NCBI GenBank assembly: GCA_963989385.1
Contig: OZ022512.1
Span: 30,339,899 to 30,403,898, forward strand
From: Ctena decussata
Lineage: Eukaryota; Mollusca; Bivalvia; Lucinida; Lucinidae
Direction of reading: 5' to 3'
Length of the DNA: 64,000 nt
Positions 12,601 through 21,427 of this stretch are shown here, piece after piece. The position numbers and the translations under genes are program-made. The notes under the pieces were generated by a model. That model did no database searches and was not told the origin of the DNA. It was given only the letters and a program-made list of their open reading frames with translations. The first letter of the stretch is position 1, and each line of letters opens with the position of its first letter.

Positions 12601-15600
12601 CCACATCCCCACCCCTGGACATGACCTATAGGTCAAGGTCACTGACTTAGCAGTTTTATGTTTGTTTTCTTCAGATGTCATTGTTTCTAAACCATTTGAT
12701 CTCTTTGAATTATATTTGCTTCAGTGATAGATATGTTGGAAATTTATTCAGTCACATCCCCACCCCTGGACAGACCTATAGTTCAAGGTCACAGACTTAG
12801 CAGTTTTATGTTTGTTTTCTTCAGATGTCATAGTTTCTAAACCATTTGATCTTTTTGAATTATATTTGCTTCAATGATAAATATAAATTGGAAATTTTAT
12901 GCAGTTGCATCCCCTATAGGTCAAGGTCACAGACTGCTCAATTTTATGTTAAAGTTTTACAATAAAGTTTTTTAAGCTCTCATACTTTCTAAACCTTTTG
13001 ATCAATTTGATTAATATTTGTTTTAATGACAGATATTGGTTAGAAATTTTATTCAACTGCATCCCCACCCCTGCACATGAACCATAGGTCAAGGTCACAG
13101 GCTTAGAGGAATTTTATGTTAAAGTTTTATGTCAAAGTCTTTGAAATCTCATAGCTTCTAAACCCTCTGATGGATTTGATTATATTTGGTATGATGATAG
13201 ATATTGATTGGAAGTTTTACTCAGCACCATCCCCACCCCTAAGAAACAAATACTAGCACTAAAATGAAGATGGACAAGCACAGACTCAGGCGAACTGTCC
13301 TGTCTGGCGATAGGTCTTGTTATTATTAAAGTTTGTGTAGTCTAAGTAGGTCAATTTTGTGACTTGCTGAAATGACACAAATAATTTCTCACTCTTTATA
13401 TGGGAGAAATTCAGAAACTTGTTTAAACATCTGACCAATCAAAGTCATTTGCAATGACTAAACTGTAGTCTAAACTTTGCAGTGATATCTCACAATAGAA
13501 TATTTCATTAATCTATACCTCAGTGTATAGGACCTTTAAACCAGTCTTTTTAAACATTTATTTTCATGCTGTGTTCTCAGGAGAGCAGTATTGGACCAAC
13601 ATGGTCCTCTTGTATTTGCCATATGATAGTTTCACATTTTAGTAGTCTGAATACATGTATATAGTAATTTGAAACTACATACAGCATAGGCTTAATCACT
13701 GCAACATAATATTATTGGGTCATTGTTACCAGACAGAACCGTATAGGTAGTACAGGCATAAAATTTCTGGTGTGTCATACTTCATCTATTTCATGCCATT
13801 AACTTGATTGAGCTATAACATGGTAAAAGGGTGCAAAGGCATAATATATGAGTGTGACATAAGAAAAACAACAGAGTGGTATGTGTGCCCAGTGAACACT
13901 CAGATTAGCCTTGGTATCAGCCCAACCTGATTAAAGTATTTGCTGTTGACATGGAGGTAGGTTAGATTTTTAGCTACCCTTTAAGCACACTGCAAAGACT
14001 GATCAGACTGGGCGGATGCCCAGGCTGATCTTATTCTTTGCTGGGTGTGCATGCCTCTTTGTTGGTTTTGTTGTGTCATGGCTCATATGTTATCAACAGG
14101 CTCAGACCAGTCTGTCCTTCCACCAGTTTCTTCAGAGCCATTGCTATTTGCACAAGTCCGGTATGTACTCTGTAGTATCTACAGGCTCAATATTAAGACA
14201 CTGCTAGGCAGCATTAACTCAGAGACTGCTGTGAGTCAACATAGGTATGATTAACATGAAGCAACCATATTGCCAGACGTGTTTCATTTTACTAAAAGTC
14301 TTCGCAGGCTAGCTGTATATTTCAAGAGAGATTTCTTCTTTGTTTTCAGTCAACCTGTTCCGACTAATGAACGCCATTGTGATTGAAGGTAATATAAGTC
14401 CAAGGATCAGTTTTATTGTGAGTTTGCTGGACGAAGCTGTGAAATGTGGACCTAAACACAGCAAATATATTCTACAGTTGATACCTCCTAATATGGTAAG
14501 TTTTGTGGATTGATGACTGATTTTGAGTTTTATGGCTCTTTCAGCAGTATTGCAGTAATATCAGGATGATGAGAGAATAAATGATAATGAGAACAAAATG
14601 ATCCAAAGGCTAGAGATTATATCCCAACATTGGTCAGAATCAAATTTACTATGTCTTAAGGTGTATAGATACACATTTAGGGAAAAAATCTCTACTATTT
14701 TCATTTTTGTCCCCCGATGGGGGACTGAGGAAAGACTATCTTTAAAGGGCCTCGTCATCCAGGGAAGCTAACAGGAAATCGCAAAAGTTGTTTCCCTTTA
14801 TAAAATGGCTGAAAAAGAGATCAAGATGCAGCCATTCACTGTAATTTGACAAGATGACATCTGTGAAGTTATTCTAGTAAGGTCTATCTCTGTCTTCTTT
14901 TAGTGAAACAATTAACCCATAAGTCCTAAGCATCCCATAAAGGAGACGTTAATACCCAGATCAGATTCTGCAGAAAACTTACATACTCTCCTATCTAATA
15001 ATACAGTACTGATTAGCACAAGAAGTAATACTAAAGTGTTCATATGCATTATAAGTCTGATGAAATCTTGTGGCTCCAACTCCTCTTTCAGTTGTCAGCT
15101 TGTAGCCATGGCTTCTTTCAAAATAAATGAAATATCAAGATTACTAACAAATCCATCCGTTGGGGGACATTTGGCCTTTGGCCTTTTATTTTTTTTATAG
15201 AATTAGAGCATATTTCAGACTTTAAAAGATTTTTAGCTCACCTGAGTCAGCGGCTATGGGGGAGCTTATAGGATGGTAAGGCTCTGTTGTCTGTCCGTCC
15301 ATCCTCAATTTCAAATGACTTCTCTTCTGAAACCGCTGGGCCAATTGTAACTAAATTTCATACGTAGTCTCCAGGGGACTTAGGATCGAAAAATTGTTCA
15401 AACGGTCCTGGTCACATGACCACCGTGGCCACCACGCCCATATATGGTAAAAACCTTTAAAAATCTTCTTCTCCAGAACCAATGGCTTTGAAACTTGGTA
15501 TGTAGCATTGGGTACACGAGTACTAGCAAGATTGTTCAAATTATGACCTTGGGTTGACCTTGACATTTTTCACGGTAAGGTCAAATTTGCTTTCTGTAGC

Positions 15601-16806
15601 TTTTATATGGGAAAATGCTAGAACATAAGATTTCTTGGAAACTGTTGAAGATTTTGACCTGAAAATTGGTATATATAGTCATCTTAATGAGTACATGAAA
15701 ATTTATGCATACAAGAGGTCAAGGTCATTCTTTGACATTTGACCCTGATCTCTTATATTTTGACAATTTCACAAATCTCCTCAACAGCCACTGGGCCAAC
15801 TGGCCTCAAATTTCATGTAGAGCCTCTAGGGGGCGGAGAAAAAAAAATTGTTCAAATGGTCCTGGACACATGACCAACATTGCCACCATGCCCATATATG
15901 GAAAGACCTTTAAAAATCTTCTTCTCCAGAACCAAATAGGCAGATTACCTTAATACTTGGTATGTAGCATCAGGTACAGGAGTACTGCCAAGATTGTTCA
16001 AATTATGACCTTGTGACAATTTCACTCATTTCCTCAAAAGCCACTAGGCCAATTCTAACCAAATTTTATATAAAGTCTCAAGGGGCTGAGGGAACGAAAG
16101 TTTGTTCAAACGATCTGGGTCACATGACCAACATTGCCGCCATGCCCATATATGGCAAAAACCTATACAAATCTTCTTGTCAAGAACCAAATGATTGTTG
16201 GCCTTGAAACTTGGTATAGAGCATCAAGAACTCGAATACTATCAAGATTGTTCAAATGATGACCTTGGGCTGACCTTGACCTTTTTTAAGGCAAGGTCAA
16301 GTATGGGAAAATGCAAGAATATAAGATTTCATGGCAAGTTTAGAAGATTTTGGCATAAAAATTGGTATATACAGTCGTCTAAGTTAGTACATTGTAGATT
16401 TGCGGGTACAAGAGGTCAAGGTCATTCTTTGACCTCTGACCTATGTCTCACATATTTTGACAATTTAAGGCATCTCCTCAAAAGCCACTGGGCTAATTGT
16501 AACCAAATTTCATACACAGCCTCCAGGTGCTGAGGGAAGGAAAATTTATTCAAGCAGTCTAGGTCACATGACCTGCAAGCCACCAAACTCAGGTGAGGGA
16601 TTCAGGGCCTCATGACCCTCTTGTTTATTGTTAAATTCTGATTCTGTTTATTTTTTCAGCTCTCCCAACTGATCAAGTGTTTGCCGGGAGTATTTACAAA
16701 CGAACATATCTTACAGCTGTGTGATCTTTCAAACATTAATGGACGGAAGGTGGCAGCTAAAGCTCTCTGTCAGAACAGCAGATTCACAAGTGATGAAACT
16801 GTATGA
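1732..16806 (+). CDS. MED24: Mediator of RNA polymerase II subunit 24, 3' part (5 exons)
   Basis: MED24 (TRAP100) is a tail-module subunit of the nuclear Mediator complex that links activators, including nuclear receptors, to RNA polymerase II. Visible exons are 1732-1966, 3049-3195, 10975-11049, 14350-14495 and 16660-16806 (TGA at 16804-16806). Phases fit at every junction (1,1,1,0) and each intron starts GT and ends AG. The protein matches what I recall of the human C-terminus: a basic/acidic linker, then DPLNKAL (human DPLNRVL), a helical stretch ending LQLIPPNM, and LCDLSNINGRKVAAKAL (human ITDLSLPLGRQVAAKAI). About 250 residues are visible; the family is near 1000, so most exons lie before the window. 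The second intron (3196-10974, 7.8 kb) is bloated by satellite-bearing elements. No clear poly(A) signal follows closely. The family assignment is from memory of the homologue, not a search. Confidence 0.85.
2018..2272. mobile_element. Foldback MITE, CAG...CTG ends, 5-bp TSD
   Basis: The left end CAGAGCACCAGATAAGAAGG mirrors the right end CCTTCTTATCTGGAGCACTG. GGCTG flanks both sides (2013-2017 and 2273-2277). The interior has two copies of a module with GGCAAGACGG and TCTAATGAGGGGTCACA. A decayed relative, with GTTCTAAGGAGGGGTCACA, sits at about 27380-27560. Confidence 0.7.
2413..2646. mobile_element. 235-bp GAGCC foldback MITE, copy 1
   Basis: Inverted arms of about 100 bp start GAGCGGCGACACAACAAAAC and end in GTTGTGTCATGGCTC. 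AAATT flanks both sides (2408-2412 and 2647-2651). It is the most decayed of six copies (others at 13850, 21188, 26550, 35759 and 54366). The open frames here are shadows of the repeat. Confidence 0.85.
3049..3195 (+). CDS. MED24: MED24 exon B (charged linker)
   Basis: Acceptor CTTTTCAG to 3048, donor at 3195/3196. With phase 1 from the previous exon it encodes a basic patch (RRGRKRSR), an acidic run (FDLEDLDDLD) and a second basic patch (RPQKRSK). This matches the KRRRRED-type linker I recall in human MED24 and looks like a nuclear localisation signal. Ends in phase 1. Confidence 0.75.
3313..3500 (+). repeat. tRNA-derived SINE-like sequence
   Basis: TATGGCCGAGAGGTAAGC resembles the A box of a class II tRNA. 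About 40 nt on, AAGTTAGAATCCC resembles a decayed B box (consensus GGTTCGAATCC). A non-tRNA body follows. No intact cloverleaf can be drawn, so this is a SINE head rather than a tRNA gene. Confidence 0.5.
3907..3976. repeat. Perfect 32-bp palindrome, 6-nt spacer
   Basis: Arms 3907-3938 and 3945-3976 are exact reverse complements and include ACCATGGCTATACTATAAGC. The spacer is TTGACA. The right arm is the normal left end of the satellite-bearing element that follows; the left arm is an inverted copy of the same end. Confidence 0.95.
3945..6767 (+). mobile_element. Satellite-bearing hairpin element 1 (about 455-bp monomers)
   Basis: Starts AGGTGAGCTTATAGTATAGC, then a GTCGTCGGCGTCGTCGG stretch, then about five tandem monomers of about 455 bp. 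Repeats of CCTCTGAAACCACTGG fall near 4463, 4919, 5372, 5848 and 6303. The right end has CAGGTGAG, hairpin GTTGCCC-TT-GGGCGAC (6745-6760) and TTGTTT. Each monomer holds CATGCCCATATATGG, TGACCTTGA and GGTCAAGGTCA. Short ORFs beginning MSLKVKVI are monomer translations, not genes. It looks like a Helitron/Helentron-derived non-autonomous element. Confidence 0.75.
6771..9628 (+). mobile_element. Satellite-bearing hairpin element 2 (same family)
   Basis: It abuts element 1 head to tail. The left foldback TCACCT-GTCA-AGGTGA (6771-6786) leads into AGCTTATAGTATAGCC and a (GTC)n run. Monomers of about 455 bp follow, with an internal junction near 7505 where one monomer is truncated into the next. The right end is CAGGTGAGCTAC, hairpin AGGACCA-T-TGGTCCT (9607-9621) and CTTGTTT. 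A SINE-like insertion interrupts a late monomer at 9037-9243. Confidence 0.75.
9037..9243. mobile_element. Short retroposon-like insertion with CCTAT duplication
   Basis: The monomer reads AGGCCTAT, then 207 unrelated bases, then CCTAT and ACCTTGGAACTTGG, so CCTAT is duplicated (9032-9036 and 9244-9248). The insert ends in (CAAC)n-like CAACCAACCAA after TTAAGCATCAAAT, a tail also suggested at 55885-56120. I call it SINE-like; no promoter boxes are certain. Confidence 0.65.
9960..10375. repeat. Short duplicated block with a foldback MITE (10083-10250)
   Basis: A block containing AGAATATGTA, TTCTGTAGTATGATAATATG and AGTATGGCAT is repeated two to three times. Between copies sits an element with inverted ends AAATAGATCAGCTCTAGCA (10083) and TGCTAGGGCTGATCTATTT (to 10250), whose arms continue as GTGAATTATTG. 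It is non-coding. Confidence 0.6.
10630..10961. mobile_element. 332-bp foldback MITE with AATAT TSD beside MED24 exon C
   Basis: Nearly the whole element is one palindrome. The ends are CACAGGGTATAATCGATTCC and GGAATCGATTATACCCTGTG. Each arm carries several direct copies of GCTTCCTGCCGAGACTGTCC or close variants. AATAT flanks both sides (10625-10629 and 10962-10966). Its right edge is 13 nt before the first base of MED24 exon C, so the intron's acceptor tract is just AATATTCTTACAG after it. Overlapping ORFs on both strands follow from the palindrome. Confidence 0.9.
10975..11049 (+). CDS. MED24: MED24 exon C (75 nt)
   Basis: Acceptor TTCTTACAG to 10974, consensus donor A|GTAAGT at 11049/11050. 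It is phase 1 at both ends and encodes about 25 residues, FLNSKDDGESSPTIDTKDPL then NKAL, matching the serine-rich linker and DPLNRVL of human MED24 as I recall it. MITEs lie 13 nt upstream and 20 nt downstream. Confidence 0.8.
11070..11290. mobile_element. 221-bp foldback MITE, GGGCCGTATTC ends, 3-bp TSD
   Basis: The ends are GGGCCGTATTCATAAA and TTTATGAATACGGCCC(shown as arms; the right arm reads TTATGAATACGGCCC), flanked by CTG at 11067-11069 and 11291-11293. The arms continue inward through CTTAAGTCGTTGCTATGCTG to the centre at about 11180. A 3-bp duplication is usual for PIF/Harbinger, though the classic target is TWA, so that is only a suggestion. Confidence 0.75.
11911..13321 (+). mobile_element. 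Satellite-bearing hairpin element 3 (about 160-bp monomers)
   Basis: The left end TTTTAGCTTGCCTGA has foldback CCTGA-TCGAAGT-TCAGG and a GGCGTCGGCGTTGG stretch. About eight monomers of 140-170 bp follow, each with TTTTTAAGATCTCATAG, TGATGATAGATATTGGT and AGGTCAAGGTCACAGACTTA. The right end is CTCAGGCGA, hairpin CCTGTC-TGGC-GATAGG (13299-13314) and TCTTGTT. The monomer differs from elements 1-2 but the termini share their plan. Confidence 0.7.
13850..14084. mobile_element. 235-bp GAGCC foldback MITE, copy 2
   Basis: Ends GAGTGTGACATAAG and TTTTGTTGTGTCATGGCTC, flanked by ATAT (13846-13849 and 14085-14088). It lies in the MED24 intron before exon D. Confidence 0.8.
14350..14495 (+). CDS. MED24: MED24 exon D
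   Basis: Acceptor TTTTCAG to 14349, donor ATG|GTAAGT at 14495/14496. It joins exon C in phase 1 to give NKALINLFRLMNAIVIEG, then NISPRISFIVSLLDEAVK and YILQLIPPNM. These match the helical segment after DPLN in MED24. It ends in phase 0. Confidence 0.85.
14690..14900. repeat. Possible dispersed repeat, paired with about 16930-17110
   Basis: Both stretches share a gapped order: CCCC-rich start, AGGGAAGCTA, a CAA-rich spacer, TTCCCTTTRTAAAA, a GCTATAAA/GGCTGAAA segment, then CCATTCA. This is weak similarity judged by eye. Confidence 0.3.
15235..16625 (+). mobile_element. Satellite-bearing hairpin element 4 (diverged 450-bp monomers)
   Basis: Left end TTTTAGCTCACCTGAG, then GTCCGTCCATCC. Monomers carry CATGCCCATATATGG, TTGAAACTTGGTATGTAGCAT and AGAGGTCAAGGTCATTC. 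The right end is CTCAGGTGAG, hairpin AGGG-CCTCATGA-CCCT (16604-16619) and TCTTGTT. It ends 34 nt before the MED24 last exon, so it almost fills intron D. Confidence 0.7.
16660..16806 (+). CDS. MED24: MED24 last exon (copy I)
   Basis: Acceptor TTTTTTCAG to 16659. It is phase 0 and encodes LSQLIKCLPGVFTNEHILQL, then CDLSNINGRKVAAKALCQ and NSRFTSDETV, with TGA at 16804-16806. The GRKVAAKAL box matches the C-terminal GRQVAAKAI of human MED24. A near-identical exon lies at 60383-60529. Confidence 0.88.
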   Translation, partial: LSQLIKCLPGVFTNEHILQLCDLSNINGRKVAAKALCQNSRFTSDETV

Positions 16807-17294
16807 TGATTCAGTTGTCTCAGAGAGGCAGATTCACAAATGACGAAAATTTATTTTAAGGCAAAGGATTTGTTTTTCATTTTATTTAAGAGTTTCTCTT
16901 GTAGGAAAGAATTTGTTTCTATTAGAAGCAAATTCTTTTCTTTTCGAGCAGTCCCCATTTGAGGACTTTGCTGTCAAGGGAAGCTAGAGGGACTTACAAC
17001 AATTCCCTCCCTTTGTAAAAAGAGCTATAAACATGGTGCTATATCCATTCATCACAATACCAGACCCATACAGACTTAACTAGCATAATTGGACAGGTAA
17101 AATTTAACTGTCAAAATACAGCAGGTTTACTGGTGGTAAAACTGCATAACTATTGGACAGGAGTGGACAGATAGAGCCCTTTAACGCAAAGTTGCTTAGT
17201 ATACTCAGGGATGGGAATGTTCTTGATTGATCAGGAATTGTCAATTTGAGTACCTTGGAAATTAATTTCGACATACATGCAAAGGTAATTTTCA

Positions 17295-17541
17295 GGGCCT
17301 AGTTGTTCAAAGCATCGTCAGCTTAACAAATTCATTAGTCGAGGATTCGTTAAGTCTTATAGCACTCACAGAACCAATAACAGTAATATTTTTGGCTGAA
17401 AAATTGTGAGAAGCTTTTGCACTGCACTGCAAAAGCTTATCATATTTTTTCAGCAAAAATGGCAGCATTTTTGTGTACAATACGTTTGAAAATTTAACGT
17501 CTCGTTAGCTAATGACGTCATTAGTTTAAACAACCAGGCCC
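17295..17541. mobile_element. Foldback MITE-like element, GGGCCTRGTTGTT ends
   Basis: Left end GGGCCTAGTTGTTCAAA, right end TTTAAACAACCAGGCCC. The arms continue with GCTTAAC and GTTAGC motifs, and an inner palindrome (AAGCTTTTGCA) lies at about 17410-17440. A half copy, GGGCCTATTTGTTCAAA, is at about 18728. Target duplication not clear. Confidence 0.6.
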
Positions 17542-17699
17542 AGAGGCCCAGGTCTGTAAGAATACGTCAAAACCAATTTTCTTCAGATAAAGATTTTTTG
17601 TGCAGCATATTTTTTTGTGAGAAAAATTTATGTAAAATGTGGCTCAAGAGAAGCAATCCATAATCTTAAAAATTGCTAAAGTCGGCAAAAGATCCTACT

Positions 17700-18440
17700 A
17701 GATTTACAGATTAAAAGGGAACAATTTCTAATTTTTCAAGAAGACGCCTACACATGATGAGTGCCACGATCTTCTGTCCCGAAGATAAATCTGATAGACA
17801 AACACCGGCTGGAATTAAACATGTTGAAACCATATTATCTGCGCAACGGCACATTAAAACAGAGAATCTTCGTCAACCAGCAAACTATCACAAGTACACT
17901 GGCGCAATTATATGGATGACATCATCTTGATATGGCTACACAGAAGTTACGGGTTGTACTCATTCCTCGGGGAGGCCTTAAAAGTGTGTTATACAGAGAT
18001 TAACATTAATTCCAGTACATATATTAACAGGAACTGTCGCCGTGATGTAACAGTCGCTAGGGCTGAAACTTAAAACATTATTACATATGAACTTACCTAT
18101 CTCCACCTTATGCTGCATTTTCATTCGTTCTAAATGCTCATTCTATTTTATCTTTCTTTTGACTTCAAGAGTATAAATTCATAACCTTGCGTAACATGCA
18201 TGTAACAAAATCCTACTTTCACTTTCATTTTATGTAATTACGTAACGTTAACTATACGTTCATTTACCATAGTAACCTTCCGCCATATTGGCTTCCGGTT
18301 TAAACACAATTAGACCACGTGATACAAACTTACCGTTTTATACTACTTCAGTAGCTCTGTATGTGAAAACTTTTTGTCCTGACGAAGGTCTTTGTAAGAC
18401 CGAAACGCGTAGACACAAATAAAAAATGTCAACATAACCG
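17700..18440 (+). mobile_element. Penelope-like retroelement remnant
   Basis: In one frame at 17909-18000 the sequence reads YMDDIILIWLHRSYGLYSFL. This fits the Penelope-type reverse-transcriptase box Y[I/V]DDIFxIW followed by a helix with L..FL. About 460 nt downstream on the same strand is the CTGACGAAGG...CCGAAACGCG motif often seen next to Penelope-like ORFs. The usual 1 kb or more between catalytic box and 3' end is missing, so this is an internally deleted copy. Another frame is open for about 55 codons at 17757-17930 with no recognised match. The call rests on one motif plus the 3' signature. Confidence 0.5.
18375..18414 (+). ncRNA. Hammerhead-ribozyme-like motif
   Basis: Stem I could be TGTC (18375-18378) with GACA (18411-18415 region). 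The core CTGACGA is at 18379-18385, stem II GGTCTT-TGT-AAGACC at 18387-18401, GAAA at 18402-18405, then the palindromic ACGCGT expected for a very short stem III. One extra A (18386) lies between the CUGANGA core and stem II, which a canonical hammerhead lacks; activity is therefore doubtful. Penelope-like elements are reported to carry such motifs. Confidence 0.4.
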
Positions 18441-18599
18441 CTGATGATTGTTGGTTCTGTTTTTCCTCCTTTATTTTGAAGTCCATTTTTTGATTGGCTT
18501 TTAGACCTCATTCTCATCTTTGTATACTAGCGGCAAAGACTGAAACATTGGAATTCAATGTCAGTTTGTTTGCATAGATTTCTCAGTGTTTAATCGTAC

Positions 18600-18715
18600 T
18601 GTGTGCAGACAGCAAAGGCTCTGACCAGACTGCACAGATGCACAAACTGAAATGAGCCTTTGTTATTTGCATATGCAATAAGCACATTTTTCGTAGGTGG
18701 TGCCCCATATACCAT
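18600..18715 (+). repeat. Dispersed repeat with GCATATGCAATAAGCAC core
   Basis: Shares AGACTGCACAGATG, a purine-rich segment and GCATATGCAATAAGCACAT with stretches at about 30120-30230, 60870-60950 and 61760-61850. No ORF. Class unknown; possibly a SINE body. Confidence 0.5.
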
Positions 18716-18837
18716 CTCAGAATATCAGGGCCTATTTGTTCAAAACATCGTTAGCATATTGAGGTCTTTAGTCAAGGATTTGTTAAGTCTTCCAGTAAAC
18801 ATAAAATCAAGTTTTCAAGGGAAAGATTTCCAATATC

Positions 18838-19083
18838 CTGGTGGCCGAAGGGGCAGTGGGGGCTAGAAGCCACTTATCTTGGGCACATCACATAAAAGAC
18901 AGAGCCCATTCCTCCCATTTCCCTGCCTTGTCCATCCCTGATGCGAAACAGGTAAACCTTTACTGCTGGGTTAACAGAGAGAGTCCTCCAGTTGCTGGAG
19001 AGCACGAAGCTCGGGTTCGAACTCACAACCTTCTTCACCACAACCAAGTGGCTCTAACCTCTCGACCACGGCGCCTCTCAGCT
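18838..19083 (-). mobile_element. tRNA-derived SINE, minus strand
   Basis: On the minus strand from about 19083 the head reads GGCGCCGTGGTCGAGAGGTT (class II tRNA A-box region), followed by B box GAGTTCGAACCC. A non-tRNA body runs to about 18838. Class II tRNA heads (Leu/Ser-like) are common in mollusc SINEs. No mature tRNA fold is preserved. Confidence 0.65.
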
Positions 19084-19112
19084 GGGCCCAGACATTTACT
19101 AGCATTATTCCT

Positions 19113-19185
19113 GCATAGGTCAGTGGGAAAAGCGCTGGCCTGCTGATCTTGCAGTCTTGGGTTTAAGCCTTACTGGAGGTAAAAT
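19113..19185 (+). repeat. tRNA-like SINE head
   Basis: GCATAGGTCAGTGGGAAAAG, then CGCTGGCCTGCTGATCTTG and TGGGTTTAAGCC, has the spacing and words of tRNA A and B boxes. It starts just after the minus-strand SINE. Base changes in the B box argue against a functional tRNA gene. Confidence 0.5.
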
Positions 19186-19399
19186 TCTTTCCAAATGTAA
19201 ACGGGGTTCTATTGCACACAGCACTTCATACTCAACCTCCCGTTGTCCTGATATGACTCAAATACTGTTAAAAGGATGTAAAGTAGCCAGTTATCTATCC
19301 ATCTTCAATTATGGTTTTCGAAGCCGAATCCATGAAGCTACTGCCCTGTTAATGCTGCCTTTTGTTTTGTAAGTTAAAAATAAACTAAAATAGATAATA

Positions 19400-19640
19400 A
19401 TAGATGTTGATGCTGTTTTTGGTTGGGCTAGCTGAATGACCACCTGTTTGGGAGAGAGCTGCTCATTTGGTTTACCGTGCGTGTCTTTCGTAATGTTGTG
19501 TCAAGTTTCCGTGTGTGCTTCTTTCCCTATTGGTTTTGAGGGCGGGATCTGGGATTTGATTGTATTAATTCCTGATCATTGCCTATCTTTTTGCTCTGTA
19601 CTGCCATGCTTGGAATTATTATCTGTTAAAATATACTAAT
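19400..19640 (+). repeat. Dispersed repeat shared with 56265-56490
   Basis: Both copies share in order TTTTGGTTSGG, a GTGGCCACCTTTTGGGA-like segment (here GACCACCTGTTTGGGA), GCTGCTCA, GGTTTGAGGGC/GTTTTGAGGGCGGG, ATTTGATTGT, TTCCTG and CTTTTT. Non-coding; class unknown. Confidence 0.55.
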
Positions 19641-19670
19641 GTTGCATGAAACGGTCTTATGTATTCATTT

Positions 19671-20566
19671 TTCAGCTCACCTGAGCTGTTGTCATACTAA
19701 AACTTCTGGCCAGCATCATCCATCTGGTGTTACACATCATCGGTCAGCAAAAGACCTGGTATGACTTGGGCCATGTTTGGCCCCCATATTTATGAATTTT
19801 AAAAATTAACTTTAAGAAAGAAGAGCTAAACATGAAACCTCAACAAAAATTTGCAAAGTCGGTAATAACGTAAAAGGTAGGTCAGGATGCAATGATAATG
19901 ATTGCTTTGAGCTCTACTCTTTCAGATAAATGCATGGCACAAGTGTCATGGATCTAGCCCTAATAGTTCCATTGGAGTTAAACGCAAAAACTTGACAAAA
20001 ATTGTAAAGTCGGTGAACCATAAAATGTAGGTCAAGACACAATATTTATGGTGACTTGGAGCTTTACTCTTCCAGATGTATGCATGACCAACTTTCATGG
20101 CTTTAGCCCTTGACGCAGACACTTCATACATTATTAGCCTTTACAGAGTTTATGTTTCCCACTGCCATTGTCTAAAGGACATGGTTGGTATGGCAACTTA
20201 TAACGGAAAAAATGGGATTCATTGGAAAGCCGTTGCAGATATTCTGACCTAACCTTTACAGAAATATTCCTTGATTTATTTTCTATCAGCCCTATGTTTT
20301 TGTTGCACACTGCTCATTTTGATTGGTTGCCATGGTCACCAAAAGGGAAAAAAGCAAACAATTCATTGTTAGTTATCCTTTTTATTGCAACGGCAATCAA
20401 AATGTAGAAAAAGTTAAGTATTTTGCTTTTAAATCTACAGACTGTCAGACTGAGACTTTGTAGTTGTATATGTGTATTACCAGTTTGAGCCTCTACAAAT
20501 TGATAGTAATTTTGAGCTAGAGATCTTGTGAACTGTTTTGTGGCTCGTGGGCCTCTTGTAACAGGC
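19671..20566 (+). mobile_element. Probable hairpin element 5 (about 170-bp monomers)
   Basis: The left end TTTTTCAGCTCACCTGAGCTG contains foldback CAGCTCA-CC-TGAGCTG (19673-19688). Two monomers share ACAAAAATTTGCAAAGTCGG / ACAAAAATTGTAAAGTCGG, then GTAGGTCA, GAGCTYTACTCTTYCAGAT and GGCTTTAGCCCT-like words. The right end CTCGTGGGCCTCTTGTA resembles the family terminus, but its hairpin is weak. Confidence 0.5.
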
Positions 20567-21187
20567 TATTCTTGTGAGAAGCCTAACTAGGTTACCATTT
20601 GGAATATCTTGATAAAACTTTATAGCAATGTAGAGGAGGTTGAGTCTGTAATTTGTTGCTAAAGAATGTTTGCTCCTTCTCGCTTACTTTCAGAGTTAAT
20701 CCCTTCGATTGTTTTAATTGTTTGGAATATCTTCATGAAACTTCATAGCAATGTAAACTAGCTTGAAACTGTTGTTTGAGTATAGGAATGGCAGCTTCCC
20801 TTTTCTTAATCTCCGAGTTACGCACCTTTGATGAGTATTTACACACTGTTCTTGTGCACACATTAGTACCTGTGTGTGGCTGATTGTCAGCATTTTAGAT
20901 TTTTCCAAGGTACTGGCTGGAGCTGAAACTCCCTCAGAAATGGGTTTATGTTGCTCTTTTGTGGTGCTCTTGTTGAAGGTAAGCAAACAGGACTATGAAA
21001 CTAAAGTCACAGCAATTTTATTCAAACCACACATTTGTTATACATTTTCTGTTCTGAACCATAAAGAGCTGGAAATTTTAAAGTAAGAAAAAAAATTATT
21101 TATACAGAATAACGATTTTGAAGTTGGGTTATATGAAATTATTCATTTAAATCTAGACTGAATCTCCCATATCTCTAAAATACAAAT

Positions 21188-21423
21188 GAGCCGCGACACG
21201 ACAAAACCAACAATGTGGTTGTGCGCCCAGCGCAGGCTCAGATCAGCCTGGGCATCCGCCCAGTCTGATCAGAGTCTTCACTGTCCGCATGAAGGTAGCT
21301 TAGGCCCTTAGCTACCATACACGCACTTAACGAAGAGTCTGATCATACTGGGCGGATCTCCAGGCTGATCTGAGTCTGCACTTGGTGCATAACCGCATTG
21401 TTGGTTTTCTCGTGTCGCGGCTC
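21188..21423. mobile_element. 235-bp GAGCC foldback MITE, copy 3
   Basis: Ends GAGCCGCGACACGACAAAAC and TCTCGTGTCGCGGCTC, with AAAT on both sides (21184-21187 and 21424-21427). The arms contain GCGCCCAGCGCAGGCTCAGA and its inverted partner. Confidence 0.88.
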
Positions 21424-21427
21424 AAAT

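Noticed and set aside
19113..19185. Functional tRNA gene
   Set aside because: A- and B-box words are present but the B box is mutated and no full cloverleaf with an acceptor stem can be drawn. Fits a SINE head.
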